The notes beneath the pieces were generated by a model. That model was not told the DNA's origin. It ran no database searches and was given only the letters and a program-made list of their open reading frames with translations. DNA of 55,643 bases from Pleurobrachia bachei (Eukaryota > Ctenophora > Tentaculata > Cydippida > Pleurobrachiidae): assembly GCA_000695325.1 (NCBI GenBank), contig AVPN01000200.1, forward strand, positions 25,338-80,980, given 5' to 3'. The position numbers and the translations under genes were made by a program. Shown here piece after piece: positions 1 to 11,691 of this stretch. Positions within the stretch are counted from its first letter, which is position 1. Every line of letters starts with the position of its first letter.

Positions 1-345
1 ACACCTTTTCTGAGCCATAATTGAGACATTTTCTCAAATTCAAGCATGTGATTTTGTCTTTCTGTGATTGATATCGTGCAGCAATGTTGTGAGATCTCAT
101 AGCACCTCAAAAATAATGATTAGTTCAATGAAATGAGTTTATTTATGATCGAAAATGGTCGTTTAGTCCATTTTGCCGTCTGTTTTAATCTTTTCAATCA
201 TAAATCGACTCATTTCCCTGAACTAATCATCATTTTTGACGTGCTATGAGATCTTTCAACATTGATGCACGATACCCATCGCAGAAAGACAAAATCACAT
301 GCTTGAATTTGAGAAAATCTCTTAATTATGGCTCAGAAAAGGTGT
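1..345. mobile_element. Foldback MITE-like element (inverted repeat)
   Basis: The first 165 or so bases are the imperfect reverse complement of the last 165, up to the terminal motif AAAAGGTGT at 345, which mirrors ACACCTTTT at position 1. There is no coding capacity. This is the shape of a non-autonomous foldback DNA transposon. The window begins exactly at the terminal repeat, so the left target-site duplication cannot be seen and the superfamily is not assignable. Confidence 0.75.
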
Positions 346-1250
346 CAGATATCATCATGATCACGTGGACACCCACCAACTAGCCCGGAAACGTGTTTTT
401 ACACCTCTTTATCATTTCAGGGAATGGGCCAAACAAAACCCAGACCTTTTCATCAATTTAGGGATTTTGGTTCCTGAATGATTGGAATGAACAACCAAAA
501 ATATAAAATGAACTTTGAGTTTTGACCTTGATTTTTCTTGTGAACAAAGATCTTTGCTTATCCAATGTCCACCCAAATTCTTAAAAAGATTGGACAAAAG
601 GTAGCCGCGGTACAGCTCATTGAAAGTTGCAGGAAGAGCCAAAATCATGCATGTGCATTTTCTCAACTGTCATGTGATAAGGTGCTTCAATTTCGTTTTT
701 ATGGTGCTCATTGGAAAGATAAATTCAAGCCAAAGAAAAATAGCATAATGATGGAAAATTAGGATGCTCAAATCATAAATGAACGACAAATGAATGGAGG
801 AATGAAAAATGAATTTTTGAATTTTCGACAAAAAATTATGCCAAAAGTTACCAAGGAATTGATCCAGAGTGCTCCCATAATTTTTGTTCTCACAACTATC
901 ACCGTTTTGACGCCCCACCTCGCTAACCGTTACTAACAATCCGTGGGCCGTATATATAGCACCACATATTTTAATCTTTAGCTTTGTTGTATATAACTGT
1001 TACAAGCTTTTAACTGCGACAAAGTAAGAAGTGCACGGAAATGAATTTGATTATATTGTGTACTAAAATAATTCTAACTACGTTGCACTTCTTGATCCAA
1101 CAAGCGGATCCAAGCCAAATCGAAGTTATTTTTCCAAATAAAAAACGGAAAATATTATATATTGTTCATCCGCAAGTTTTGTAATTGATATATATATATA
1201 TTTTTATAAATATATTTTTCTTTCATATCAAAATATTATGTTGTTTTATA
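346..1250. other. AT-rich intergenic sequence, nothing recognised
   Basis: Short overlapping ORFs occur on both strands, but none shows a recognisable domain, biased composition or splice-site structure. Several poly-A/T runs and a (TA)n tract near 1,188-1,205 are present. I see no gene here. Confidence 0.5.
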
Positions 1251-1256
1251 GTAGAA

Positions 1257-1724
1257 TTAACCCTGACAAGGAGAGGCGATCTGAGCAGTTACATAAAAAA
1301 TACCCAATTCCAAGTTCCACAGGAAAACTCGACAGGAACTTTAGGTCTAAATTGGAAAAGAGACGACATGAGCCCTACGGCCGCCCTCGTAAGCCTGGCC
1401 GCCAACTCGCCACCCCGGCACACCATCACCCCACCGCTCCACCACCCCGCGAACCTGCACCCCAAATGTGGAACCTCCTCCGCCAGGAGTGACGGAACCA
1501 CTTCCTCCCATTCCGCGGCAGGGGTACACAATTGTAAATGAACTAATGAGGAGAAGGTAAAGTCCATATATCTATTCAACATGTTACTTCCATGCATTGT
1601 AAATACAAAATATTATGTTAATTTACAGTATTAACCCTGACACGGAGAGGCGATCCGAGCAGTTACTTAAAAAAATACCCACAGGAAAACTCGACAGGAA
1701 CTTTAGGTCTAAATTGGAAAAGAA
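1257..1724. repeat. Direct repeat pair (1257-1368 and 1630-1724)
   Basis: Two copies of a roughly 100-bp sequence start TTAACCCTGAC and run through a shared 'ctcgacaggaact' core to 'ctaaattggaaaag'. The second copy lacks about 17 bp. The core is also similar to a stretch at 2,268-2,296 inside the Mutator-like transposase remnant that follows, so the repeats are probably duplicated pieces of that transposon. The GC-rich block between them (about 1,370-1,500) encodes a Pro/His-rich stretch of unknown origin. Confidence 0.6.
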
Positions 1725-1806
1725 GGCATTCCACAGACAGAAAATGGCAGATGGGAAGGGTTTAAACATGGGGCATTATCGGTTTGTTAAATAGGTAAGT
1801 GTTCAT

Positions 1807-2396
1807 TTGGGTAAGAGTTTTCGGAATTCGGTTAAGAACTCCACCAATATAGAGTGTGCCAGTCCAGTGTCAACTTCCTGGACCGAGTACCCAATTTGCA
1901 CTGGATGGTGGGTTTATTCAATAGATATGCCAGCATGGCAGAGGCGTTGGAGGCAACTGGATGAGGAGAAAGATAATGGGGGTTTGTTCCACTGCCTCAG
2001 ACTAGACCCTGATGAGAGACACCAGTTTTGCCCAACCGACAGTTGGTGTTTGTGCAAAACCGCAAACCCCTCCGCATTTAAAGATCACCCAAAGCACCAC
2101 CTAGACTCTGTGTTCAAGAAACTTCTCTTACCGGTGTATCAACACTATTATACACAGGACAGTATCTTGTTACGGATGGGTAATGGGTAGTGACTACCCA
2201 TTGGGTACAACACAAACATTGTGGAAAGTTTCAACTCGATTCTATGGACTTTTATCCCCAAAATAAAGTTCCACGGAAAAAATCGACAGGAACTGGCCAT
2301 CATCTTGGCTCTCATGGTTTATCAGAATGGCTTCACTGCATTGGGAGATGCTATGAACGGGCTGGGCCTGACACAGAAAAATAGACGATCCTGCTG
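1807..2396 (+). pseudogene. Mutator-like transposase C-terminal remnant (frameshifted)
   Basis: The reading frame at 1,807-2,190 contains a motif of the form H-x-F-C-P-x-D-S-W-C followed by a conserved Lys-rich stretch and LLLPVYQHYY. This resembles the C-terminal part of the Mutator-like transposase family common in invertebrates. After a frame change near 2,205 the sequence continues as NIVESFNSILWTFIPK and a helical tail, ending at a stop near 2,396. This matches the family's NES-N-x-x-I/L-W-x-x-x-PK signature. The product would cut and paste transposon DNA. The frameshift, missing N-terminal catalytic part and flanking repeats show it is dead. Family assignment is from remembered motif patterns, not a search. 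Confidence 0.6.
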
Positions 2397-3539
2397 AAGC
2401 AGGACAAAACCAGGACTAGTAGGAAGGAAAATGCAGAGACTGAAACCGAGGAAGGCTTAGCCAAAGTTCCAGACAAAGGTCAAAAGAGCTTTACAAACTA
2501 TATGGCGCTCTACGAGTGTTCCAACACAGAACAAAGGAGAGGTACCAGCACAGATATTTCTGAGTACTTGAGAACAGATGCTGATTGATGGTACTGTACT
2601 CTTGTAGGATAAAGGAAAATTATAATATTATAAATTGTACATTATATGCCATGAGGTGCTTACTGCTTAGGGAACAGGCGAAATGCTGCTAAAGTGATCG
2701 ACTGTGTCACAGTCTCGCTAAATACTAAACACTGTCACCAAAAGGGAGCACCTCCGGGCTTTCACATACGATCTGGCGGCAGTGGAAGCAAACTCGGATG
2801 AGATTAGTGGTAAGGGACGTCAATGGGTCATAGATAAGATATCGGAATGGTGTGATGAAATGGGACTGGAGTTAGAAACATCGAAATCTAAATATATGAA
2901 CAATCTCTCACATGGATAATTTACAAGAAAGGTCAAAAATCTATGCAGGGAGAACTAGAATTCACCACAAAAGATCAACGACTGTGGATATAATTTTAAT
3001 TAGATATTTTATATTGCACTGCAGTTCACTGATAATTAATTTGTGACCCAGTATCAGGATTCAGGGGCCACTTGCAGCTATAATGATGCATGGGACTATA
3101 GGGAGATTAAACACTATAGGGGCCGGGGACCCTGGTATGGTATGTTTCTTATTTAGTATCTCAGAGGTTCCCGTATACAGTGGGGTTTCTACTCCCCACA
3201 ATTCCCGGCTTCTCACGACATACTCTCAATCATGACTCATGCATGAAGAGAATTTAGGTGATGTTAAATACTTGCACAATTAAAAAGTGGAAAATGTTTC
3301 CACCATTAGGCGTCAATGGTCAATTATATGTCACGAATATTTTAAGATAAAGTTTGCTAAAGCTATGGATGGATGCTCTACTTGTAAGACAGGGTTTTCA
3401 AGAAGCCATAACTATTCATATACACCGCAGCGCTGAAACTATCTACCATCGTTAATAGAGGCCTCGCCTTTATAACTGTACCTCTTACTACCCAACCTTC
3501 ACACAGGTAAAGGATTAAACTAGAAAACCCGGATTTTTT
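2397..3539. other. Intergenic sequence, no gene seen
   Basis: No open frame with recognisable content. The composition is mixed, probably further decayed transposon sequence. Confidence 0.4.
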
Positions 3540-3870
3540 TTGCTTGAAAGACCTAACAACGACAAACCCAGCAAGGGCGACACTTACAGAGGTCACGTTC
3601 GGAAGAGTAAGGGTTTCATCCCAAGGGGAGAAAGAAAGATTTATATTTAGTGCTAAACACAAGTTTTGTAAAGTGGTGAAAATAACAACAGACTCGTTAA
3701 AAAGGGTTTCTTTGAATGCGAACATTTATCAGGATTGAGTCATGTGCCTCAAGGCATTGTTCAAAGAGGAATCAGCATTGATTAAAGTTGAATTCTCTTG
3801 GATCATTCGCCCCATGTAGTGGTTAACAATTGTCTGTACAGGAGGGTTAACCGCTACGACCACTTAGTCG
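3540..3870. repeat. Dispersed direct repeat, copy 1
   Basis: About 330 bp that recur in the same orientation at 5,265-5,595. They share 'aggtcacgttcgga', 'tttatcaggattgagtca' and 'caggagggttaaccgctacga', with scattered indels. The two copies bracket 3,871-5,264. The repeat could be an LTR-like or duplicated transposon end, but no PBS, polypurine tract or coding sequence supports an LTR element. Confidence 0.55.
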
Positions 3871-5264
3871 AAAATGTTTGATATTTCTACCATTGAGCGG
3901 GCAGGGAGCGGGCAGCCATTTGCAACAAACTAACCCGGTATTGGTGAGCACTTGGTTGAAACTGTGCTCGGCACTAGCATATTATATCAATTTATAATAT
4001 ACGCCGTGCGGTATGGAATTGCACACATAATTAATATAAAAGTGCATGTATAATGTATATTTGATATTACCAGAACAATGAACATTCTTTAAAGATTTGA
4101 ATATGATTGTCTTACAACTATAAAGATACAGCAAACCAATGTTATGCTGCAAGAATACGTCTTTACAGTCCCAAAGATTTAGGGAGATAGGTTTCTCACC
4201 TTCAATGCGCATGCACTGCTACACATCGCGGACAGATTTAAGAAAAGTCCAAGGATGAACCCATTTGAGAGCAACAACAAAACAACAAACGCACGTGATT
4301 CATGGTAAATTCCCATGGAATTCTTGAAGGGAACCAACAAGCCTGGACTACAAGTTGCGAGAGCGGCTAACTCAACAAGTACTCTTGTGAAGTTAGAGGA
4401 CAAAATTTTAAAAGGGGGAAGCCCGACTTCGTGATGTTCTAACATTTGAAGGCTATAGCTTACACCAACCAAACAATGATTGTATAAACGTTAAAAAAAC
4501 AATATATCACTCACGACCATGAAGTTCCGGCAGCACAACCTGATAAGAATGGAAGTCCCGGCTACTGAGACTATAATCTGAAGAAGAACTTATTGCTATT
4601 ATTAGTGAGCCTCCAGCTAATAGATCCGCTTAACAGTTTTTAAGGATCCAACAGTGGATAACATTAACCCTAGGGCTTTAATAGTAATACACCCGTCATT
4701 TTCAGTTGATAGTATCACACTCTATAATACTAGTGATATTACCACTATTCGAAACCTCCACAGAATAAGTACCATGACTTCCATTGATCCAAAACCAAGA
4801 TATATCTTGGTATATCAAGTTCTGCAGGTCTCAAAACATATAAAGGAATGTGCCGCGAGTTTCAATACATAATTTCCCCGTTCCACAAATGTGACAAAGA
4901 AAAAAACTTACATCGGGAGGTCACTGGGATTTAACATGTTTGAATTTATAAACTAATGTGATGATAGTTATTATACATAGTTAATATAATAGTGTATCAC
5001 ATCGTCCACAAAGCCACAGATAATAATCCTGTGGGGCTATAGAAACTATTCCTGAAGTACGGACCCGGAAAAATAAAATCGATCACTTCCGATCAGTGAG
5101 TAACCATGATCCTACTCATTTAGCACCATCTCAAGTACATTCTGGGTGGTTTGTTGAGGAAATATTACAAAGGGCGACAGGGTTTACTGTTCGACTATCA
5201 ATATGATTATATATAATAATGACTCCTCCGGAAAAAAGATTGAACAGGAAAAGCCTGAATCCTT
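3871..5264. other. Region between direct repeats; one small coding-like frame
   Basis: A 39-codon plus-strand frame at about 4,315-4,434 has amino-acid composition typical of real protein (it contains the stretch KPGLQVARAANSTSTLVKLE), but no domain is recognised and it ends at a stop. The remainder holds nothing recognisable, except that 5,064-5,160 is repeated at 12,950-13,045. Confidence 0.3.
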
Positions 5265-5595
5265 TCGTTTCAAGAACCTAATCCAGCATGAGCGACACTC
5301 ACTGAGGTCACGTTCGGAAAGTAAGGGTTTATTTTATTTAAGAAAGATTAATTATATTTAGTGCTAAACACAAGTTTGGTAAGGTGATGAAAATAACCAC
5401 AGACTCATTCAAAAGGGTTTTTTGAATGCAAACATGTATCAGGATTGAGTCACATGTGTCTCATGGCATTGGTAAGTTCAAAGAGGAATCAATATTGATT
5501 AAAGATGAATTATCTTCGATTGGTTCATTCATATAATAGTGGTTAACAATAATTATCTGTACAGGAGGGTTAACCGCTACGACGACTAATCTACT
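5265..5595. repeat. Dispersed direct repeat, copy 2
   Basis: Second copy of the 3,540-3,870 repeat, same orientation, with small deletions and substitutions. It ends about 20 bp before the nested inverted repeats of the large palindromic element. Confidence 0.55.
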
Positions 5596-5731
5596 TAGTA
5601 ACGTAACCCTTATATTAGGTCATCCAGTATTGTTTGCGAATGGGGTGTTACGCAAAGAACGGTACAAGATATAGACAAATCGACTGCACCAGCGTCTTCC
5701 TTGGACATTTTTGGGTCGGATAAGCATGGGT

Positions 5732-7720
5732 GAATCATTTGATTTGTAGCATTCTAGCCCCACGATCCATCTTTTACATCATTACTCCAGTCGCCGCTTT
5801 ACAACTTCTTTTAGCTCCATTTTGGACCAGTTTTAGCCCTTCAGGAGTAATTTGGAAAGCCCTTGCCCCTATAGATGGCTCATCTAATAGCTCAAGGACA
5901 TCCAAAAATCTTACCGACTGTTTTGGATGAATTTTCTAGCCTCTCGGAGAGTATTTTGTGAATGATGTGGAGGCTAATTTTATTAAAATTTGACACACAG
6001 AGCTAAAAACTACCATGGACCGGGTACCCATGAACCGATTTAATTAAAACTCAGATACGACCTAGAAAAGTGTATTAGCTATGTTTTAACGTTGAATTTG
6101 TGGCATTTAGACGTTTGGAACGTTACAAAATGGACATTGAGTGCGTAAATTGCAATTTTGGCAAAAGGCCAATTTTTGAATTTGAAGATGGAATTTAATC
6201 GCTTCAATTACGGTTGTACAAGAATCAGGGTTAAAAATTGGTCTAGGAACATTGGTCAAACCAATCACCCGTCCCCAGAACAGAGAACGCTAAAGCATAT
6301 TCAAACTTTCGCATTTCCAACAGTTTCAGTTTTATAAAGCGGCGGCTGGAGTAATGGTGTAAAAGATGGATCATGAGACTAGAAAGCTACAAATCAAATG
6401 ATCCATCCATGCTTATCCGAACCAAAAATGTCCAAGGAAGTCGTTGGTGCAGTCGATTTGTCTCTATCTCATACCGTTCTTTGCATAACACCCCATTCGC
6501 AAACAATACTGGATGACAGGTAAAGTTTGGAAACATTAAAGTTTCATCTCAAGAGGAGAATGACAGGTTTATACTCGGTAACAAGTATGTACACGTTTTT
6601 TGATCGACCGTAATGCAGCATTCTCGGAAAGTGTTCGGTGAACAATCGCGCGCCGCAGGCTCGCTCACCAGACCTCGAACCCTTGGCGTGAGTGCTTACA
6701 ACAGTGAAGTTACATGCGATATACTACATAGCGCGCATGTAATTGTACTGTTGTAAGCACTCACGCCAAGGGTTCGAGGTCTGGTGAGCGAGCCTGCGGC
6801 GCGCGATTGTTCACCGAACACTTTCCGAGAATGCTGCATTACGGTCGATCAAAAAACGTGTACATACTTGTTACCGAGTATAAACCTGTCATTCTCCTCT
6901 TGAGATGAAACTTTAATGTTTCCAAACTTTACCTGTCATCCAGTATTGTTTGCGAATGGGGTGTTATGCAAAGAACGGTATGAGATAGAGACAAATCGAC
7001 TGCACCAACGTCTTCCTTGGACATTTTTGGTTCGGATAAGCATGGATGGATCATTTGATTTGTAGCTTTCTAGTCTCATGATCCATCTTTTACACCATTA
7101 CTCCAGCCGCCGCTTTATAAAACTGAAACTGTTGGAAATGCGAAAGTTTGAATATGCTTTAGCGTTCTCTGTTCTGGGGACGGGTGATTGGTTTGACCAA
7201 TGTTCCTAGACCAATTTTTAACCCTGATTCTTGTACAACCGTAATTGAAGCGATTAAATTCCATCTTCACACTCAAAAATTGGCTTTTTGCCAAAATTGC
7301 AATTTACGCACTCAATGTCCATTTTGTAACGTTCCAAACGTCTAAATGCCACAAATTCAACGTTAAAACATAGCTAATACACTTTTCTAGGTCGTATCTG
7401 AGTTTTAATTAAATCGGTTCATGGGTACCCGGTCCATGGTAGTTTTTAGCTCTGTGTGTCAAATTTTAATAAAATTAGCCTCCACATCATTCACAAAATA
7501 CTCTCCGAGAGGCTAGAAAATTCATCCAAAACAGTCGGTAAGATTTTTGGATGTCCTTGAGCTATTAGATGAGCCATCTATAGGGGCAAGGGCTTTCCAA
7601 ATTACTCCTGAAGGGCTAAAACTGGTCCAAAATGGAGCTAAAAGAAGTTGTAAAGCGGCGACTGGAGTAATGATGTAAAAGATGGATCGTGGGGCTAGAA
7701 TGCTACAAATCAAATGATTC
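5732..7720. mobile_element. Large palindromic (foldback) element, ~975-bp arms
   Basis: The left arm 5,732-6,706 is the near-perfect reverse complement of the right arm 6,747-7,720, with an asymmetric centre of about 40 bp. Inside each arm a sub-repeat recurs: the segment at 5,617-5,810 is found inverted at 6,340-6,515 and again direct at 6,937-7,130, so the structure is a palindrome of palindromes. The arms are very similar over their whole length, which implies recent formation or active homogenisation. No transposase is visible. A short frame reading FQITPEGLKLVQNGAKR occurs at about 7,590-7,650 and its mirror copy, of unknown origin. Confidence 0.75.
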
Positions 7721-8375
7721 AGTTCGAGGTCTGGTGAGCGAGCCCGCGGCGCGCGATTGTTCACCGAACACTTTCCGAGCATTACCTCCGCCACATAAAT
7801 GGGGACCTTTAACAGCGCTTGGCACTGGTATTCCTCAATATTTAAGGTTATGAAATTACATAATATATAGCAGCATGTATGTATATTGTATATAATTTGA
7901 GCTTGTTTGCTTGCTTTTGTCTTCATAACGATTCGAACATGATTATATTAAAACTAGGGATGCTTTCATATAGCGACCCAATGTGATGCTTTCATACAGC
8001 AAACTCGTATTATGCTGCAAGAATATATCAATGGCTGATGATAAGCTATATTTCTACGCATTGTCATAAGGGATGCAGATGGGTCCGTAAACCAGCTATT
8101 AAGGAGATTGTTCCGCCGGTTGAACAGCACAGCAGACAAGACTACTGGGAGTCACACCATGGTGACTTGGATTCTATGTAAGTTTATAATAGGAACGTGA
8201 TTCACTTTTTGCGTACACGATGGAGGCCACCAATGGTTCTTGTTGCGTTTGAGAAACGTACAATTTCTACGATCCTTAGGGTGCCCGGGGTGTCAAGGTA
8301 TATAATATGACGATTGGCACCTGTGAAGAGCATGGGGATCTGAAACCCTGCCGGGAGGAAGTTATGGAATCAGGG
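7721..8375. other. Intergenic; partial third copy of palindrome core
   Basis: Positions 7,723-7,782 repeat the sequence beginning 'gttcgaggtctggtgagcg' that lies near the centre of the palindrome (6,770-6,830, and its inverse near 6,645-6,680). The rest has no recognisable gene. Confidence 0.4.
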
Positions 8376-8755
8376 ACAGATGTGACCACCTTCCCCACAC
8401 CTTTTTTTGTGGAGATAAAGGAATCGTGAATTCCACAGGCTGGGTTAGGTATTTTTGCAAGGCACATAGAATGTGGCCTGGTGCTCGGTAAGAGAAAAAA
8501 CTTTTTCATATTCAACCCCACTTTCTTTGGTATCAGTATAGAGCTGTTTATCGTGGTCGCATACATAAAAACCTAGGTTATTTATGGGAAACTACAAGGG
8601 GGAGAGGCTGACTTGCAGGCTGTGGAGGAAGCGGGGAAAGAGTCTGGTTATGCCTGGAAGGTAAGGGGTGACAGCGGGACCCAAATTGTGGATGGGGGTA
8701 ACCCCAAAATCAGCAACTGGCTCCGCTTTGTCAACCACTCACGCTTCCAGGCAGA
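8376..8755 (+). pseudogene. PR/SET-domain fragment (two exons, broken)
   Basis: Two exon-like stretches encode pieces of a PRDM-type PR/SET methyltransferase domain. The first (to 8,487) reads FFVEIKES, an in-frame TGA, then IPQAGLGIFARHIECGLVLG, which matches the N-terminal SET motif. A donor GTAAGA follows at 8,488. The second starts at 8,599 after an AG acceptor with matching phase. It reads YAWKV, then DGGNPKISNWLRFVNHSR, the conserved 'SNW-x-R-x-VN' core. The NHS/NC block supplies the cofactor pocket in SET enzymes. The stop, the missing remainder of the domain and the absence of zinc fingers nearby indicate a dead fragment. Either a host gene relic or a transposon-captured exon is possible. 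Confidence 0.55.
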
Positions 8756-8857
8756 TGATTTAAGATTTTTAGTGATTTTTATTGTTTCAAAAATTTTAAG
8801 GTGTTACCTAATATTATAGCTGTGCTTTATGTCGGACATACATTACTGTTATATTAA

Positions 8858-10059
8858 CCCCCTAGTTCCATGCACCGATATTCTGCAAAGTGCATTGCAA
8901 AGTATTTGCCGAATATTAGCACAGCTCGGTTCCATGAAATAATGAAAAAGTGACACACAACGCACAAACATCTGCAAATTATGTTCCAACGTCCCTTTCC
9001 CACACTTGCTGTCAACAAGTTTAGATTCTTCCCTCGCCCCATCACCTCTCTCCCTCCATATGCCTCTGCCTCCCTCTGTTATATCTCTCTTTCTCTCCCT
9101 CTCTCTATCTATCCATCTCTCTCTCTCTCTCTTCCCTCTGTTAGTCACTCTCTAGAGAGCTCTCACTCTATCTCTCTCTATCTCTCTGATCTCTCCCTCC
9201 CTCGCTTACTCACTCTCTCTCTCTCCCCCTCTTTCTCCCTCTCTAATTTGATACTAACATGTAATATACTGTACTAGGATAGTACCTAGACCATTGATTT
9301 CTAAGGAGTGCAGCCGTCTAAACCGGTAGTACCCGGTACACGGATTTACCCTAGAACTAAATTTTTCATTTTGTTATGTGGTAGTTAGGTGGTGACGTGT
9401 GTAAGTGGTTTTCCACAGAATTATCTGAGTCGAAAATTTGATCTTATGTTAAGCTCGATTTCACAACTCTCTCGGTAGATCGTTACCAGTTTTTTTTGGG
9501 CGGAAATGTCAGACAGTGACGGGTGACAACCATAATTGTCCCTAATTTATAACAGCTTGAAATTTTCCATTTTGAGATAAAGTTTCGGGTGATAGAACGA
9601 TTTTTCAGACAATTTTGAATCGCAAAAACATACCAGTAAAGACTAAAAAGTTCATTTTCATTGCGATATTGTATCATTTCCTAAGTAAGAGGGGCCATAA
9701 CTTGCATTGTCCGTTCAATCCCAGTTTTGATCCCAATCCATCCCAATTCGGCTTTAACTTTTTTCTAGTTTTTCAAATTTGGGGCAATATGTATCATTTT
9801 TGCATTGTTCACTGCCCGTATGAAACTGTTGACCCTTCAGTGTATTATAACCCCATACAAGTGTGGTTGCACCCCCTTGGGCCTGCAACTGACAGACTGG
9901 GCGACGTCCATTTTGCAGATATCTGCAAAACTGCAGATATTCGGCTAATGTGGGAGCTTGGTTTTTCTGCGAATACTTCGCAAAAAAATCCAAAAGATTT
10001 TGCGAAGTATTGCAGAATATCTGAAATTTTGCAGAATATCGGTGCATGGAACTAGGGGG
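8858..10059. mobile_element. PIF/Harbinger-like non-autonomous element
   Basis: Terminal inverted repeats of about 30 bp (CCCCCTAGTTCCATGCACC... and its reverse complement ending GGTGCATGGAACTAGGGGG) bound a 1.2-kb element. The flanks carry TAA on both sides (8,855-8,857 and 10,060-10,062), a 3-bp TWA target duplication as used by PIF/Harbinger transposases. No transposase ORF is inside; a pyrimidine microsatellite occupies part of the interior. Superfamily assignment rests on the TSD and is moderate. Confidence 0.6.
9040..9245. repeat. CT-rich microsatellite
   Basis: A 200-bp tract made almost wholly of CT, CTCC and CTAT units on the plus strand. The apparent ORFs across it on both strands are low-complexity artefacts. 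Confidence 0.85.
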
Positions 10060-10302
10060 TAATGGGGAATCGAAATTTAGTTTATAGTGCAAGAGGAATA
10101 GTGTGAAAAGCCACACAAGAGTACCCACAGAAGGTCCTGTGAAAAGTATCAGTCCCCACGTTAACGGGTAGTTATCGGGGTGTTTTCGCTATATTCCCTT
10201 CTGCTGACATTGAGAAAATCGAAAAGGAAGTAAAAGATAGATGAGCAGCCCCAGTGCCCCGGCCCCCGAATTTCAGAAATCTACTCGCTAGGCTGCAAAA
10301 TT

Positions 10303-10741
10303 TTGCAGAAAGATTCAATGCCACTTGGAGAGATGGATTCGAGGATAACCAGGAGGTCCACGGCAGCTGCTGCAGAGGTGCCAGAGGATCCGAGAGAACA
10401 GATTCGGCTGAGGAAGAGGAAACACCAGGTGCTTCTATCGCAGCTTATGGAGGAGCTGAGGATCTTCAGGGAGAGGGACCACGTGATCCAGAGATACCAG
10501 GATAGTGGGTTCTCCATTGCAGATAATGCAGTGGGGTTCCTAAACTTTGTGGAAGACGCCCTGGATATCACTCCTCCCAGGAGTGGTGGCCTCCAGACCA
10601 ATGGAGTTTGACCTGGACATCCTGTCCAAGCTCTCTCCAATAACTGCTACTGAGGTTAATGTGATGATGAGGGTGCTAGGTCTGGTGGAGGAGAGGTTCC
10701 TAGTCGACAGGGTCAGGGCTGCGAACATCAGTGTGCACTGA
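10303..10741 (+). pseudogene. Unrecognised coding-like ORF, frameshifted
   Basis: The frame 10,303-10,611 encodes about 100 residues: a charged region, then a helical stretch rich in Leu, Glu and Arg (KRKHQVLLSQLMEELRIFRE), then FVEDALDI. From about 10,590 a +1 frame continues with FDLDILSKLSPITATEVNV to a stop at 10,741. The stretch is GC-richer than its surroundings and both halves look coding, so it is probably one ORF of about 140 residues broken by an indel. I do not recognise the family; a transposon accessory protein is possible. Confidence 0.4.
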
Positions 10742-11421
10742 CACGTGTGCCGGCAAACAAGTTCCTGAAATGTTTGCTAAACCTCTGTGCATCAGAGGCC
10801 ATCTGCGAAACTCTGGGGTCAGAGCAGCTGAGAGGAAAATGAGACAGCTGAGAAAATAATTGGTAGTTTGCTTCATACTCATCGAACGTGAACTCATTCG
10901 AGGCCAGCAGTACGACAAAATGCATATTAAAGGTACTTATGCCATGGACATTGCTAACATAAAACGTTGTGAATAGTTTCGATTTTCTTCTGAATAAGTT
11001 TCCTATAATAATATTTCCGAATAAGGAATGATTATGATAAGGATCAACGACTAAAAAAAATTAAAATATGGAGACATTATAACTAAATATTACTGCAAGA
11101 TGCATGTGGTCACCAAGGTGCATGTAGCTAACCTAGCAGCATTAGGGATGGCTAGTTATTCTGGAACTGCCTGTGCCTCATTGCCTATGAAAACATTTCA
11201 AAAGGGGATCACTCAGGTATAGAATATATTATATTTGTGTGTATTTTGAGTGTTCACTGTTCAGTGTCGTGTCTGAAAACTTCAAAGTTCATTTTCATAT
11301 CCAATTATATAAAATAATTGTCCATTTCCCAGGGAATACGGGAGCAAAGTGGCTCTGGTGAGAAAGTGTAAGGGAAAGATGGGAACATCTAAAGTAAAGA
11401 TTTCCCCCATGCTTTATCCAG
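10742..11421. other. Intergenic, nothing recognised
   Basis: No supported gene or repeat. AT-rich sequence with short ORFs only. Confidence 0.4.
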
Positions 11422-11691
11422 TGTGCTTTCGAGGTTATAGGAGAGGCATACAGGGACTATTTTCTCCAGTGTAAATCTGACCTGGGAACACCCCTTCCAC
11501 TGTCCATCACGTGTGATGGAAACACCGACCTACAAATCAAAGTAAGAATCTTGAATCACCATCACTAATCTGCAATATATCAGGCTGCAGGCATCTTAAG
11601 TCTGGACACGGGACAGTATTTTCACTTTGCCTTGAAGCTTGACTTGTCGGGGGATAAAGCTCACATAATCCGACCCCTGAATACGCACTGA
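11422..11691 (+). CDS. Short two-exon gene fragment, unknown protein
   Basis: Exon 11,422-11,541 (40 codons) follows 'ttatccag' and ends at GTAAGA. The next exon, 11,584-11,691 (35 codons plus TGA), follows 'atatatcag'. Both are phase 0 and the intron is only 42 nt. The joined reading includes CDGNTDLQIK and SLDTGQYFHFALKLDLS. The composition looks like protein but no family is recognised, and no start codon can be fixed, so this is probably the 3' end of a decayed gene or transposon ORF. Confidence 0.35.

Noticed and set aside
1289-1597. 102-codon minus-strand ORF over the GC-rich block
   Set aside because: Pro/Gly-rich low-complexity translation on a repeat. No domain, and a competing plus-strand frame looks equally coding.
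3540-5595. LTR retrotransposon bounded by the direct repeats
   Set aside because: No TG...CA ends, primer-binding site, polypurine tract or gag/pol sequence between the repeats.
6771-6836. Possible tRNA-derived SINE B box (GGTTCGAGGTC)
   Set aside because: No matching A box or cloverleaf could be drawn, and the motif sits inside the palindromic element.
8849-9277. ORFs across the CT tract
   Set aside because: Arg-Glu and Ser-Leu repeats produced by the microsatellite.
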